DNA from: Dehalococcoidia bacterium
Lineage (GTDB): Bacteria > Chloroflexota > Dehalococcoidia > Dehalococcoidales > UBA1222
DNA: 13,038 nt
Assembly (NCBI GenBank): GCA_009776515.1
Contig: WRNP01000042.1
Span: forward strand, 1 to 13,038
Direction of reading: 5' to 3'
In this document: piece after piece, positions 1-6,852 of the stretch
Position numbering within the stretch: the first letter of the stretch is position 1
Layout of the letters: each line of letters begins with the position of its first letter
Program-made: the position numbers and the translations under genes
The notes under the pieces: generated by a model
Told to the model about the DNA's origin: nothing
The model's database searches: none
Seen by the model: the letters and a program-made list of their open reading frames with translations, nothing else

Positions 1-2
1 CC

Positions 3-431
3 TTGGTAGAGCGCACTACCGGCTATCTGGCGCTGTGCCACCTGCCTGATGGTCACACCGCCCTAAACGTTCAGAAAGCTGTGACTGACGAGGTGCGCCA
101 TATTCCAGACGAGCTGCGGAAATCACTTACTTGGGATCAGGGTGCGGAGCTCGCCTTGCATAAACAAATCACTATTGCCGCCAACCTTGATGTCTATTTC
201 TGCGACCCGCATTCTCCATGGCAGCGTGGCAGCAATGAGAATACCAATGGTTTGCTGCGCCAATATTTTCCGAAGAGTACCGACTTATCCGTTCACTCAA
301 AAGCAGAGCTTGTAAGAGTGGCACGGCTGCTGAATGATCGTCCGAGAAAGAAACTCGGCTGGCATACACCGACTGAGGCCATGAATTACGTTATGGCACA
401 TGGTACAATGGAGGGACTGATAGTGGGATAG
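3..431 (+). CDS. IS30-family transposase, C-terminal part (cut by window edge)
   Basis: This is the C-terminal 142 residues of a DDE transposase that would cut and join the ends of its insertion sequence. The reading frame is already open at the left edge, so the true start and the first catalytic Asp lie outside the window. What is visible is the second catalytic region (TWDQGAEL, around residues 43-50) and the third (SPWQRGSNENTNGLLRQYFP, around residues 71-90, Glu in SNENTNG). These are signatures of the IS30 family. The basic tail (LNDRPRKKLGWHTPTEAM) is also typical. The stop codon TAG overlaps the first base of a terminal inverted repeat, as is common for IS30 elements. Nothing in the visible part suggests damage, but whether the element is intact cannot be judged. 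The call to family level is secure. Confidence 0.9.
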   Translation: MVERTTGYLALCHLPDGHTALNVQKAVTDEVRHIPDELRKSLTWDQGAELALHKQITIAANLDVYFCDPHSPWQRGSNENTNGLLRQYFPKSTDLSVHSKAELVRVARLLNDRPRKKLGWHTPTEAMNYVMAHGTMEGLIVG

Positions 432-458
432 GTGTTGCAACCGCCGCTAGAATCCACC
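431..458. repeat. Probable right terminal inverted repeat of the IS30-family element
   Basis: The 28 bases beginning GGTGTTGCAACC and ending GAATCCACC fit the usual end pattern of IS30-family elements (GGTGTTGCA...GAATCCRCC) as I remember it. They start on the last base of the transposase stop codon. This would place the outer boundary of the element at about 458. The matching left repeat lies outside the window, so the pairing cannot be checked here. Confidence 0.6.
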
Positions 459-897
459 ATATAGCCGTTGGGACGATAAAACGTCATTAGCACATAATCA
501 AGCGGCTGGGACTCTTCATAATCAAGCCATCTCTGCCATGGCAACAGACTCTAGGGATTATTCATTCCTATCGTGGCTGATACCTCACATTTCTGCTCAG
601 GAATCTGCCGGCAGAGCCCGCATCGGGTAAACGACAGGAAGGGTACCAGAAACTCTATCAGTGCTATTTCAAGCGGGTGCGCGGCGTATATATTGGCCGT
701 GATGTTACGCCGTCGACATTGTCATAACATTGCGGTAATTCAGGGTGTTGGCAAATCTTAGGCTGAGATTATCAGGAAGTATGTTCTGACACGCTCAGAT
801 CTCGGCAATTAGGTCGCCAAGATAAACAGCAGCGGATCTCCAAAGATTGCCGGCAATCGTATCGAAGAAGAAAAGCCTTGACAATCTTCTTTAAGGA
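459..897. other. Gene-poor stretch between IS element and queH
   Basis: About 440 bases hold no open frame I can assign to a family. Visible structure: an 11-base direct repeat CATAATCAAGC at 493-503 and 517-527 (24-bp period); an open stretch in the plus frame from 581 to a TAA at 725-727, without a start codon or Shine-Dalgarno, whose conceptual product includes EGYQKLYQCYFKRVRGVYIG; a perfect 14-bp palindrome at 845-858; and a 7-bp inverted repeat (AAGAAGA at 865-871, TCTTCTT at 885-891) just past the queH stop. That repeat lacks a U-tract on the minus strand and is at best a weak terminator. The stretch may be decayed sequence flanking the IS insertion. Confidence 0.4.
845..858. repeat. 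Perfect 14-bp palindrome GATTGCCGGCAATC
   Basis: The sequence GATTGCCGGCAATC reads identically on both strands with no spacer. It lies about 40 bases beyond the queH stop, in the gene-poor stretch next to the IS end. Such symmetry fits a dimeric-regulator site or a fold-back element, but no neighbouring promoter or regulator supports either. Function unknown. Confidence 0.35.
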
Positions 898-1482
898 CTA
901 TGATTCCCCATTGAGGCTAAGTGGTTCGTCTGCACTTGGGGTCTGTATTTTGGTATTGGCGTAACGCTCGTACTCGCTGAAGAGGCATCCGCAATACTGC
1001 TGGCGGTAAAGCTCTAATGGTTTGGTTATGCGGCGCGAGTCGGAGTACCTTTTTCTTAAGTCTACATATCTAAAAGTGGCACCGGTATTGGCAGCAATCT
1101 CCTCGCCTACCATCCTTGCCAATTCATGCTCCTGATGGGGGCTGATGAGCAGGCTGGTGGAGAAAGCGCCAATTTCCATATCAATGGCGATCTTGGCTGT
1201 CCGTTGCAGTCTAAGGCGGAAGCAATCTTGACAGCGCGTACTCTCATGGCCGGATACGGCACGCAGATAGCGGGTGAGATCGTATCCGGGAACGACAATT
1301 AGAGGAAAGGCCATCTTCTCGGCGAGGGCTTTCATGGCGGCCAGACGGTTTTCATGCTCCAAATATGGATGGATATTGGGGTTGTACCACAAGGCCGTAA
1401 CCTCAATGCCTTCCTGACGGAAGTGTTCCATGGTATAGGCGGTGCAGTGGGCACAGCAGGCGTGAATGAGTATTTTGGGCAT
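898..1482 (-). CDS. queH: Epoxyqueuosine reductase QueH (DUF208 family)
   Basis: QueH catalyses the last step of queuosine synthesis, reducing epoxyqueuosine to queuosine in the wobble position of GUN-anticodon tRNAs, in the cytoplasm. It is a non-homologous replacement of QueG. The 194-residue protein carries the expected cysteine sets: HACCAHC at residues 7-13 (C9, C10, C13), RCQDC at 83-87 (C84, C87) and QYCGC at 162-166 (C164, C166). It also has the family motif STSLLISPHQ at 108-117. These cysteines are thought to hold an Fe-S cluster and a second metal. The commoner form of the first motif is HxCCAPC; here the Pro is His. ATG start at 1480-1482 lies one base beyond the ruvB stop, so the two are almost certainly co-transcribed. 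No other queuosine gene (queA, tgt) is in the window. Length and motifs are normal for the family. Confidence 0.9.
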   Translation of the reverse strand: MPKILIHACCAHCTAYTMEHFRQEGIEVTALWYNPNIHPYLEHENRLAAMKALAEKMAFPLIVVPGYDLTRYLRAVSGHESTRCQDCFRLRLQRTAKIAIDMEIGAFSTSLLISPHQEHELARMVGEEIAANTGATFRYVDLRKRYSDSRRITKPLELYRQQYCGCLFSEYERYANTKIQTPSADEPLSLNGES

Positions 1483-1483
1483 A

Positions 1484-2518
1484 TTACAGTCCCAGGGGGG
1501 GCTGGGCAGACTTGGCCACGGGATATTTCTTGCCTAGGTGTTCGTAACCTAGAGGCGTTACCACCCGTCCGCGGGGCGTGCGGTCTATAAAGCCGAGCTG
1601 CAATAGGAATGGCTCGTAGACGTCCATGATGGTATCCGATTCTTCACTGATGGAGGCGGCGATGGTTTCCAGCCCCACAGGCCCACCGCCGAACTTGTCG
1701 ATGATACTGACGAGCATGCGGTGGTCAATCTCATCCAGCCCCAAGGGATCAACCCCCAATCCTTGCAGGGAGGCTAGGGTGATATCTTTTGTGGCGGTGC
1801 CCTTACCTTTAACCTGGGCGTAGTCGCGCACCCGTTTTAGCAGGCGGTTAGCTACCCGTGGTGTACCGCGGCCTCGCTGGGCGACCTCGCGGATGGCAGT
1901 CTCCTCAATGTCGAGGCCGAGAATCTTCGCCGAGCGCTGTACAATGGCCTCCATGGACGGCAGGTCGTAGAAGTCAAGGCGGGAAACCGAGCCGAAGCGG
2001 TCGCGTAGTGGGGCGGAGATGGCGGCGTAGCGGGTGGTGGCTCCGATCAAGGTGAAAGGCGGTAGCTTGAGGCGGAGGCTCTTGGCGGTAGGCCCCTTAC
2101 CGATGACGATATCCAGGGCGCGATCCTCCATGGCGGGATATAGCACCTCTTCCACGACGTGACCTAGACGGTGGATCTCGTCTATGAATAGGATGTCCTG
2201 AGCATGCAAATTAGTGAGGATGGCGGCCAGGTCTCCGCTACGCTCAATGGCTGGGCCGGAGGTGATGCGGATGTTTACTCCCATCTCGACGGCGATGATA
2301 TTGGCGAGGGTCGTTTTGCCAAGCCCCGGTGGGCCGTAGAGCAGAATGTGGTCCAGGGCTTCTCCGCGTGCCTGGGCGGCAGCGATGGCAATGGCTAGGT
2401 TTTCCTTGACGCGTGCCTGAGAGATGAAATCATTAAGACTTTTGGGCCGAAGACTGAAGTCCAGCGAGGTGTCTTCCGCCAGCGACTTATTGGAGATAAT
2501 ACGTTCAGTCTGGCTCAT
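1484..2518 (-). CDS. ruvB: Holliday junction branch migration ATPase RuvB
   Basis: RuvB is the hexameric AAA+ motor that, with RuvA, drives branch migration of Holliday junctions in recombinational repair. The 344-residue product is full length. Visible motifs: Walker A GPPGLGKT at 62-69, Walker B LFIDEIH at 110-116, sensor 1 GATTR at 159-163, the arginine-finger region APLRDRFG at 169-176, and the C-terminal winged-helix end with TPRGRVVTPLGYEHLG. The ATG at 2516-2518 gives the standard family N-terminus (ERIISNKSL...SLRPKSLNDFI), but only a weak AGG precedes it. It is the first gene of a two-gene unit with queH. The ruvA and ruvC genes, often upstream, are absent: the next upstream gene is divergent pstS. 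Identification is secure. Confidence 0.97.
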   Translation of the reverse strand: MSQTERIISNKSLAEDTSLDFSLRPKSLNDFISQARVKENLAIAIAAAQARGEALDHILLYGPPGLGKTTLANIIAVEMGVNIRITSGPAIERSGDLAAILTNLHAQDILFIDEIHRLGHVVEEVLYPAMEDRALDIVIGKGPTAKSLRLKLPPFTLIGATTRYAAISAPLRDRFGSVSRLDFYDLPSMEAIVQRSAKILGLDIEETAIREVAQRGRGTPRVANRLLKRVRDYAQVKGKGTATKDITLASLQGLGVDPLGLDEIDHRMLVSIIDKFGGGPVGLETIAASISEESDTIMDVYEPFLLQLGFIDRTPRGRVVTPLGYEHLGKKYPVAKSAQPPLGL

Positions 2519-2528
2519 TTTGCCTACA

Positions 2529-2537
2529 ACTATAGCA
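2529..2537 (-). promoter_or_regulatory. Probable extended -10 element of ruvB-queH promoter
   Basis: On the minus strand TGCTATAGT is a good extended -10 (TGn-TATAGT) preceded by a T-rich run. No convincing -35 is seen at 17 bases, which extended -10 promoters can do without. The last base of the -10 is 10 bases before the ruvB ATG, so transcription would begin only about 1-7 bases ahead of the start codon. Confidence 0.45.
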
Positions 2538-2621
2538 TAAAAAGACGGGGAGAACCTATCCGCCGATTTCCTTCACCTCTTTTACGAGATTGCAGCCTCA
2601 TAATCACAGCGACCTTGGTAT

Positions 2622-2649
2622 TTTACAAACAATTTACCTTTTCCATACA
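2622..2649 (+). promoter_or_regulatory. Putative Pho box: three TTTACA-like hexamers at 11-bp period
   Basis: TTTACA (2622-2627), TTTACC (2633-2638) and CATACA (2644-2649) are spaced exactly 11 bases start to start, so they fall on one helix face. B. subtilis PhoP binds TT(A/T/C)ACA repeats separated by about 5 bases, which is this layout. The third copy matches at only four of six positions. The repeats lie upstream of the pstS promoter, and the operon encodes its own PhoB/PhoP-type regulator. Regulation by that protein is inferred. The repeats end about 40 bases before the -35, somewhat farther upstream than in the classical examples. Confidence 0.5.
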
Positions 2650-2688
2650 ATTTGCTGGTTTCCAGGTGACTTTTGGTTGTCTAAAATG

Positions 2689-2717
2689 TTGACGCGTCTA
2701 AAAAACGGGCGTATAAA
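2689..2717 (+). promoter_or_regulatory. Promoter of the pst-pho operon
   Basis: TTGACG (2689-2694) and TATAAA (2712-2717) are separated by 17 bases, a near-consensus housekeeping promoter. The predicted start is around 2724, giving a leader of about 22 bases to the pstS ATG at 2746. A GAGG Shine-Dalgarno site lies at 2730-2733. No other comparable promoter is seen in the ruvB-pstS gap. Confidence 0.65.
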
Positions 2718-2745
2718 TAAAAAAATCGTGAGGAACATAAAAACA

Positions 2746-3621
2746 ATGAAAAATCCATTCTCCCTTGTTTCCTTGGTGATGGCACTGGTGCTGGTGATTA
2801 CCGCCGGTGCTGGATGTGGGGGTGGGGGGTTCGACTCCTCAAAGAACATCGCGGTGGTGGCCCGCGAGGACGGTAGTGGCACAAAGAGTGCTTTTATGGA
2901 GATCATCGGCTTAAAAGGTAAGGTTGACCCGGTGGGGGCCATTCAGCAGAACGGCACGGCCGGGGTTCTTACGGAGGTCAAAGGCAATCCGGTGGCCATT
3001 GCCTATGAAAGCCTCGGCTATGTTACCAGTGATGCAAAAACCCTCAAGGTTGACGGCGTGGCGGCGACGGTAGCCAACATTAAAAACGGTACATACAAAA
3101 TTGCCCGTCCCCTCTCGGTGATCTACCAGGAATCCACCCTGGAAAACGATATCTGCCAGGCTTTTCTTACTTTCCTTCGTTCAAGCAATGCACAAAAGAT
3201 CATCTCTGAGGAAGGATATGTTTCTCTCCTCGACGATGCGCCGGCCTATACGGCCAACGGGGCGCTTTCAGGCGCCATCTCCGTCAGCGGTTCCACCTCG
3301 CTTCAAGATTTGATGGATGATCTGGCGGTGGAGTTTCAAAAGCTCCAGAAGAATGTTCAGGTTGTGGTCACTGGCGGCGGTAGCGGAACGGGTTATAATA
3401 ATGCTGAAAGTGGTGTAACCGAGTTTGGTATGATCAGCGAGGAGTTTGATCTCGGGAAAGCGCCGACCTGCACGGTGTATACTGTCTGCAACGACGGCAT
3501 TGCGGTTATTGTCAACAAGAGTAACCCATTGGATAATATTACCATGGCGCAGCTTAGGAATATCTACGATGTGGATGCGGGGGCAAGCGCCATAATCAAA
3601 TGGGAGACGTTGGTTAACTAA
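2746..3621 (+). CDS. pstS: Phosphate-binding lipoprotein PstS, domain-permuted form
   Basis: PstS captures inorganic phosphate outside the membrane and delivers it to PstCA. The frame stays open upstream to 2590, but the ATG at 2746 (GAGG at 2730-2733) gives a clean lipoprotein signal: MKNPF, a hydrophobic run at residues 6-20 and probable lipidated Cys24. The -3 residue of the lipobox is Gly, where Leu is usual. The phosphate-contact motifs are all present but in rotated order: REDGSGT (40-46), GYVTS and IARPLS, EEGYVS (155-160), then SGSTSLQ (181-187), GGGSGTG (210-216) and DGIAVIVN (250-257). In ordinary PstS the SGSTS half comes first. The protein ends at KWETLVN, just where the canonical fold continues to the segment placed first here. 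I recall clostridial homologues with this same order, so it is probably functional. First gene of the operon; 291 residues. A hairpin follows 6 bases after the stop. Confidence 0.9.
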   Translation: MKNPFSLVSLVMALVLVITAGAGCGGGGFDSSKNIAVVAREDGSGTKSAFMEIIGLKGKVDPVGAIQQNGTAGVLTEVKGNPVAIAYESLGYVTSDAKTLKVDGVAATVANIKNGTYKIARPLSVIYQESTLENDICQAFLTFLRSSNAQKIISEEGYVSLLDDAPAYTANGALSGAISVSGSTSLQDLMDDLAVEFQKLQKNVQVVVTGGGSGTGYNNAESGVTEFGMISEEFDLGKAPTCTVYTVCNDGIAVIVNKSNPLDNITMAQLRNIYDVDAGASAIIKWETLVN

Positions 3622-3627
3622 GTGGCG

Positions 3628-3664
3628 ACCGGGCGGGGGCAGAAGCCCCCGCCCGGTGCTTTTT
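3628..3664 (+). terminator. Intrinsic terminator/attenuator between pstS and pstC
   Basis: A perfect 13-bp stem (3628-3640 with 3645-3657), nearly all G-C, closes on an AGAA loop and is followed by GC and then TTTTT (3660-3664). This is a textbook rho-independent terminator. It sits inside the operon, so it should act as a partial stop that yields more pstS than pstCAB message, matching the known need for excess binding protein. Confidence 0.9.
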
Positions 3665-3674
3665 CCTGCGGTGA

Positions 3675-4583
3675 ATGAGCATGAAGCGGGCACATCGCTT
3701 TATCAGATTCAGAGACCGGGCCATGCGCGGTATCTTTTTGTTTTGCGCGGTCTTTTCAATATTGGCGCTCGGCTGCATTTGTGTCTTTCTCCTTGCGAAT
3801 GGCCTGCCGTTTATAGGTAAAGTTGGGCTCGGTAACTTTTTTGGCACCAAATGGGATATTCACAACGGCGACTACGGCATCCTCTCCATGATTGTGGCCT
3901 CGCTCTATGTCACCGCTCTGTCGATGATCTTCGGGGTGAGCCTGGGATTACTTACGGCCGTCAGCCTGTACAAGTTTTGCCCTCGTCGGGCCGTTGCTCC
4001 TATCAGGCAGATGGTGAACCTCTTGGCTGGTATACCGTCGGTCATATATGGTTTGTTTGGCCTCATCATCATTGTGCCGTTTTTGCGTGACTATATCTCT
4101 CCCAACGGAGTGGGGTACGGTATTCTAGCCACCAGTCTGGTACTTTCAGTGATGGTGTTGCCAACGATTGTCGGTGTTAGCCTTGATGCCTTGAACGCCG
4201 TACCGAAAAATTACTACGAGGGAGCGCTGGCCCTAGGGGCAACAAAGGAGCAAGGGGTTTTTAAAGTGATGCTCCCTGCGGCCAAGAGCGGGATAATGGC
4301 AGCGGTGGTATTGTCGATTGGGAGAGCCATCGGGGAAACCATGGCGGTTATCATGGTCATCGGTGGCTCGCCAGCGATGCCGACCAGCCTGTTTCAATCG
4401 GTTCGAACGCTGACTGCCAATATCGCCATGGGGGCCACTGAGCTCTCGGGTGATCCCATGACGGCTTTGGTTGCCACCGGGGTGGTGCTCTTCTTCTTTG
4501 CCCTGTTGCTTAATGCCAGCTTTTCGTTGCTGAAAGGAGGCGAGAAGCGTGAAAACAAGCGCGCATCAAAGGCAAATTCTTAA
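3675..4583 (+). CDS. pstC: Phosphate ABC transporter permease PstC
   Basis: PstC is one of two integral-membrane subunits of the high-affinity phosphate importer. The product (302 residues) has a first membrane segment at about 18-40 and several more after residue 68. It carries the permease EAA loop that contacts the ATPase (EGALALGATKEQGVFKVMLP) followed by the family motif IGRAIGETMAV. The ATG at 3675 was chosen as the first in frame after the terminator; a second ATG is at 3681. No clear Shine-Dalgarno site precedes either, and the 3' arm of the terminator stem ends only 17 bases upstream. The gene overlaps pstA by 35 bases. Family call is secure; the exact start is not. Confidence 0.95.
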   Translation: MSMKRAHRFIRFRDRAMRGIFLFCAVFSILALGCICVFLLANGLPFIGKVGLGNFFGTKWDIHNGDYGILSMIVASLYVTALSMIFGVSLGLLTAVSLYKFCPRRAVAPIRQMVNLLAGIPSVIYGLFGLIIIVPFLRDYISPNGVGYGILATSLVLSVMVLPTIVGVSLDALNAVPKNYYEGALALGATKEQGVFKVMLPAAKSGIMAAVVLSIGRAIGETMAVIMVIGGSPAMPTSLFQSVRTLTANIAMGATELSGDPMTALVATGVVLFFFALLLNASFSLLKGGEKRENKRASKANS

Positions 4584-5403
4584 ATATGCGGCCTACAAGC
4601 TCGCCGCGCAAGCGGCGCTGGCGATGACTCTCATCGCGCTTATCGCGGTGATCATCTTTATTCTGGTGCGGGGAATTCCGCATATCAATATGCAGCTACT
4701 ATTTGGCGATTATACCAGCCGGGCTCCTTCTCTTAAGCCGGCCCTTGTCGGTACGCTGTATTTGATCGTCATAGCCCTGTCAATCGCTGCTCCGATCGGC
4801 ATTGGGAGTGCGATTTTTTTATCTGAATACACCAACTCTAAAAGCCGCCTGATCCGCATTGTCAGAGTAGCGGTAGAAACCCTGGCGGGGATTCCGTCCA
4901 TTGTGTATGGGGTCTTCGGCTACGTTGTTTTTGTGGTCACACTTGGTTTCGGATACTCGCTCATCGGCGGCGGGATTACGCTCGCGATTATGATCTTGCC
5001 GGTCATCGTCCGTTCGACCGAGGAAAGCTTGCTTGCTGTGCCGCGTTCGCTGAGAGAGGGCAGCTTTGCACTTGGTTCCTCAAAGGTACGGACGACGTTT
5101 GCGGTGGTGTTGCCGTGTGCTGCCAGTGGCATGGTGACCTCGCTGATCTTGGCGGTGGGGCGGGTGGTGTCCGAAAGCGCAGTTTTGATCCTGACCATTG
5201 GCATGGCGGTTCGAGTCATACCTCAAAATGTCACCTCTGCCGGTACCAGTCTGGCGCTGAACGTATATTATTTCGGCTCCCACGGCTATCCGGAACAGGC
5301 GGCGGCTACAGGTGTGGTGCTCTTGGTGCTGGTAGTGGCTATCAATATCATAGCGACGGTTTTAGGAAAAGTATTCGGCAAGGGAGAACTGGCGGATGGA
5401 TGA
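4549..5403 (+). CDS. pstA: Phosphate ABC transporter permease PstA
   Basis: PstA is the second membrane subunit of the PstSCAB importer and pairs with PstC. The 284-residue protein has a hydrophobic first segment at about 20-42, repeated membrane segments, the TLAGIPSIVYGVFG motif shared by Pst permeases, and the ATPase-contact loop EGSFALGSSKVRTTFAVVLP followed by GRVVSESAVL. The GTG start at 4549 lies eight bases after a strong AAAGGAGG (4533-4540). This places the start within the last 35 bases of pstC, implying translational coupling. It overlaps pstB by 8 bases at its end. The usual GE(T/S) after the loop reads SES here, a mild variation. Confidence 0.95.
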   Translation: MKTSAHQRQILKYAAYKLAAQAALAMTLIALIAVIIFILVRGIPHINMQLLFGDYTSRAPSLKPALVGTLYLIVIALSIAAPIGIGSAIFLSEYTNSKSRLIRIVRVAVETLAGIPSIVYGVFGYVVFVVTLGFGYSLIGGGITLAIMILPVIVRSTEESLLAVPRSLREGSFALGSSKVRTTFAVVLPCAASGMVTSLILAVGRVVSESAVLILTIGMAVRVIPQNVTSAGTSLALNVYYFGSHGYPEQAAATGVVLLVLVVAINIIATVLGKVFGKGELADG

Positions 5404-6157
5404 GCGTTTTAATATCACCGTACGGGGCTGCGATCTGTACTATGGTGATCTGCATGCTTTAAAAAACATCAATATCGATATTGAGGAGCATGCGGTCACG
5501 GCGCTCATCGGGCCTTCCGGTTGTGGCAAGTCGACATTTATTAGGATGCTGAACCGCATGAATGATTTGGTGGATGATTGCCGCATCACCGGCGAAATTA
5601 AAATAGGGGAACAGGACATCTACGCCAAGGGGACGGATGTCACTATGCTTAGGAAAAACGTCGGCATGGTTTTTCAAAAACCAAATCCCTTTCCGATGAG
5701 TGTCTATGACAACGTGGCTTTTGCGCCGCGCACCTTTGGGATCAGGCGGAAAAGGGAACTTGACGGGATTGTCGAGCATTCGCTACGGCGGGCGGGATTG
5801 TGGGATGAGGCGAGGGATCGGTTGCGCAAAAACGCCTTGGATCTTTCAGGGGGCCAACAACAGAGGCTATGCATCGCCCGTGCCTTGGCGGCTGATCCCA
5901 AGATTCTGCTCATGGACGAGCCGACCAGCGCGCTTGATCCGATTTCGACGGGGATTATTGAGGAGCTTATTGACGAATTGGAGCTGGACTATACCATTGT
6001 CATTGTCACTCACAATATGCAGCAGGCGGCGCGCATATCCCACAAGACAGCCTTTTTCCTTCTAGGGGAGATTGTTGAGTATGGTCGAACGGAGGATATT
6101 TTTACCAATCCGAAAGACAAGCGCACCGAAAATTACATAACGGGGCGGTTCGGTTAA
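5396..6157 (+). CDS. pstB: Phosphate ABC transporter ATP-binding protein PstB
   Basis: PstB hydrolyses ATP as a dimer on the cytoplasmic face of PstCA to drive phosphate import. All motifs of an active ABC ATPase are seen in its 253 residues: Walker A GPSGCGKST (39-47), Q-loop Gln94 in VFQKPNPFP (a Pst-specific stretch), signature LSGGQQQR (150-157), Walker B ILLMDE with catalytic Glu175, D-loop SALDP, and switch His206 in VTHNMQQA. The C-terminus (IFTNPKDKRTENYITGRFG) is typical of PstB. The ATG at 5396 overlaps the pstA end by 8 bases, with AGGGAG just upstream. Length is normal and no residue is missing. Confidence 0.97.
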   Translation: MDERFNITVRGCDLYYGDLHALKNINIDIEEHAVTALIGPSGCGKSTFIRMLNRMNDLVDDCRITGEIKIGEQDIYAKGTDVTMLRKNVGMVFQKPNPFPMSVYDNVAFAPRTFGIRRKRELDGIVEHSLRRAGLWDEARDRLRKNALDLSGGQQQRLCIARALAADPKILLMDEPTSALDPISTGIIEELIDELELDYTIVIVTHNMQQAARISHKTAFFLLGEIVEYGRTEDIFTNPKDKRTENYITGRFG

Positions 6158-6193
6158 AATATTAAGTTGGTTTTTAGAACGAGGAGGAAAATG

Positions 6194-6847
6194 ATGTCGA
6201 TCAGGGTGCGTTACGAAAAGGAGCTAAGGGGCGTTTTTGATAATCTGGTGCTGATGTGCCGATATATTGAGGTGGCTATCGAAAAGAGCATCAAAGCGCT
6301 GACCGATTTGGATTATGAACTGGCACGGGAGGTCTGTGAAGAAGATCAGCTGATTGATAAGATGGAGCGTGACATTGAGCAGTCATGCCTGAAGATACTC
6401 GTGATGGAGCACCCCTTAGCCAGCGATTTCCGCGAGGTGTCGGCAGCCTTAAAGATGATCACCGATTTGGAGCGCATTGGCGATCAGGCGCACGATATCG
6501 CCGAGATAACCACCAAGCTTGGTGAAGATGGGGGCAGTAAGCTGGTTAATATCCCGCGCATGGCGGCCATCGTCGTTCAGATGGTTAAAGACGGGGTTCA
6601 GGCCTATATAAACCGCGATCTAGTGTTGGCCCGCTCGCTCGAAAAAACAGATGATAAAGTCGACGATCTTTTTAGGGTCATAAGGTCTGATCTCACAGCT
6701 CTTATAAGGAGAGACCCAGACAGCGCCGAGCGGGCCATTATGCTGATGATGGTCGCGAAATACTTAGAACGTATCGGCGATCATGCTATCAACATCGGTG
6801 AGTGGGTTGAATACGCCATCACGGGCAGTCATCCCAAGAAGGAGTGA
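6194..6847 (+). CDS. phoU: Phosphate signalling protein PhoU
   Basis: PhoU links transporter activity to the PhoR kinase and restrains Pho signalling when phosphate is plentiful. The 217-residue protein shows the two repeated helical-bundle halves and the two metal-binding motifs: ERIGDQAHDI at 93-102 and ERIGDHAINI at 192-201. The frame is open from a TTG at 6167, but a strong GAGGAGG (6181-6187) points to the ATG pair at 6191/6194. I chose 6194 because its spacing (6 bases) is better and it yields the usual N-terminus (MSIRVRYEKEL). It lies 36 bases after pstB and meets the regulator gene directly downstream. Length is normal for a single-chain PhoU. Confidence 0.95.
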   Translation: MSIRVRYEKELRGVFDNLVLMCRYIEVAIEKSIKALTDLDYELAREVCEEDQLIDKMERDIEQSCLKILVMEHPLASDFREVSAALKMITDLERIGDQAHDIAEITTKLGEDGGSKLVNIPRMAAIVVQMVKDGVQAYINRDLVLARSLEKTDDKVDDLFRVIRSDLTALIRRDPDSAERAIMLMMVAKYLERIGDHAINIGEWVEYAITGSHPKKE

Positions 6848-6852
6848 TCTTT

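Noticed and set aside
493..527. Two copies of CATAATCAAGC at 24-base spacing, considered as a repeat array
   Set aside because: Only two copies with unrelated flanks; not a CRISPR or iteron array.
573..761. A 62-codon open frame in the gap after the IS element
   Set aside because: GTG start without a ribosome site and composition unlike a protein; a competing frame in the same stretch looks more protein-like.
2590..2745. In-frame upstream extension of pstS to an earlier start at 2590
   Set aside because: It would span the Pho-box repeats and the promoter and place 52 residues ahead of a clear lipoprotein signal peptide.
2827..2837. tRNA T-loop-like GGTTCGACTCC
   Set aside because: It lies inside the pstS signal region and has no acceptor or anticodon stem around it.
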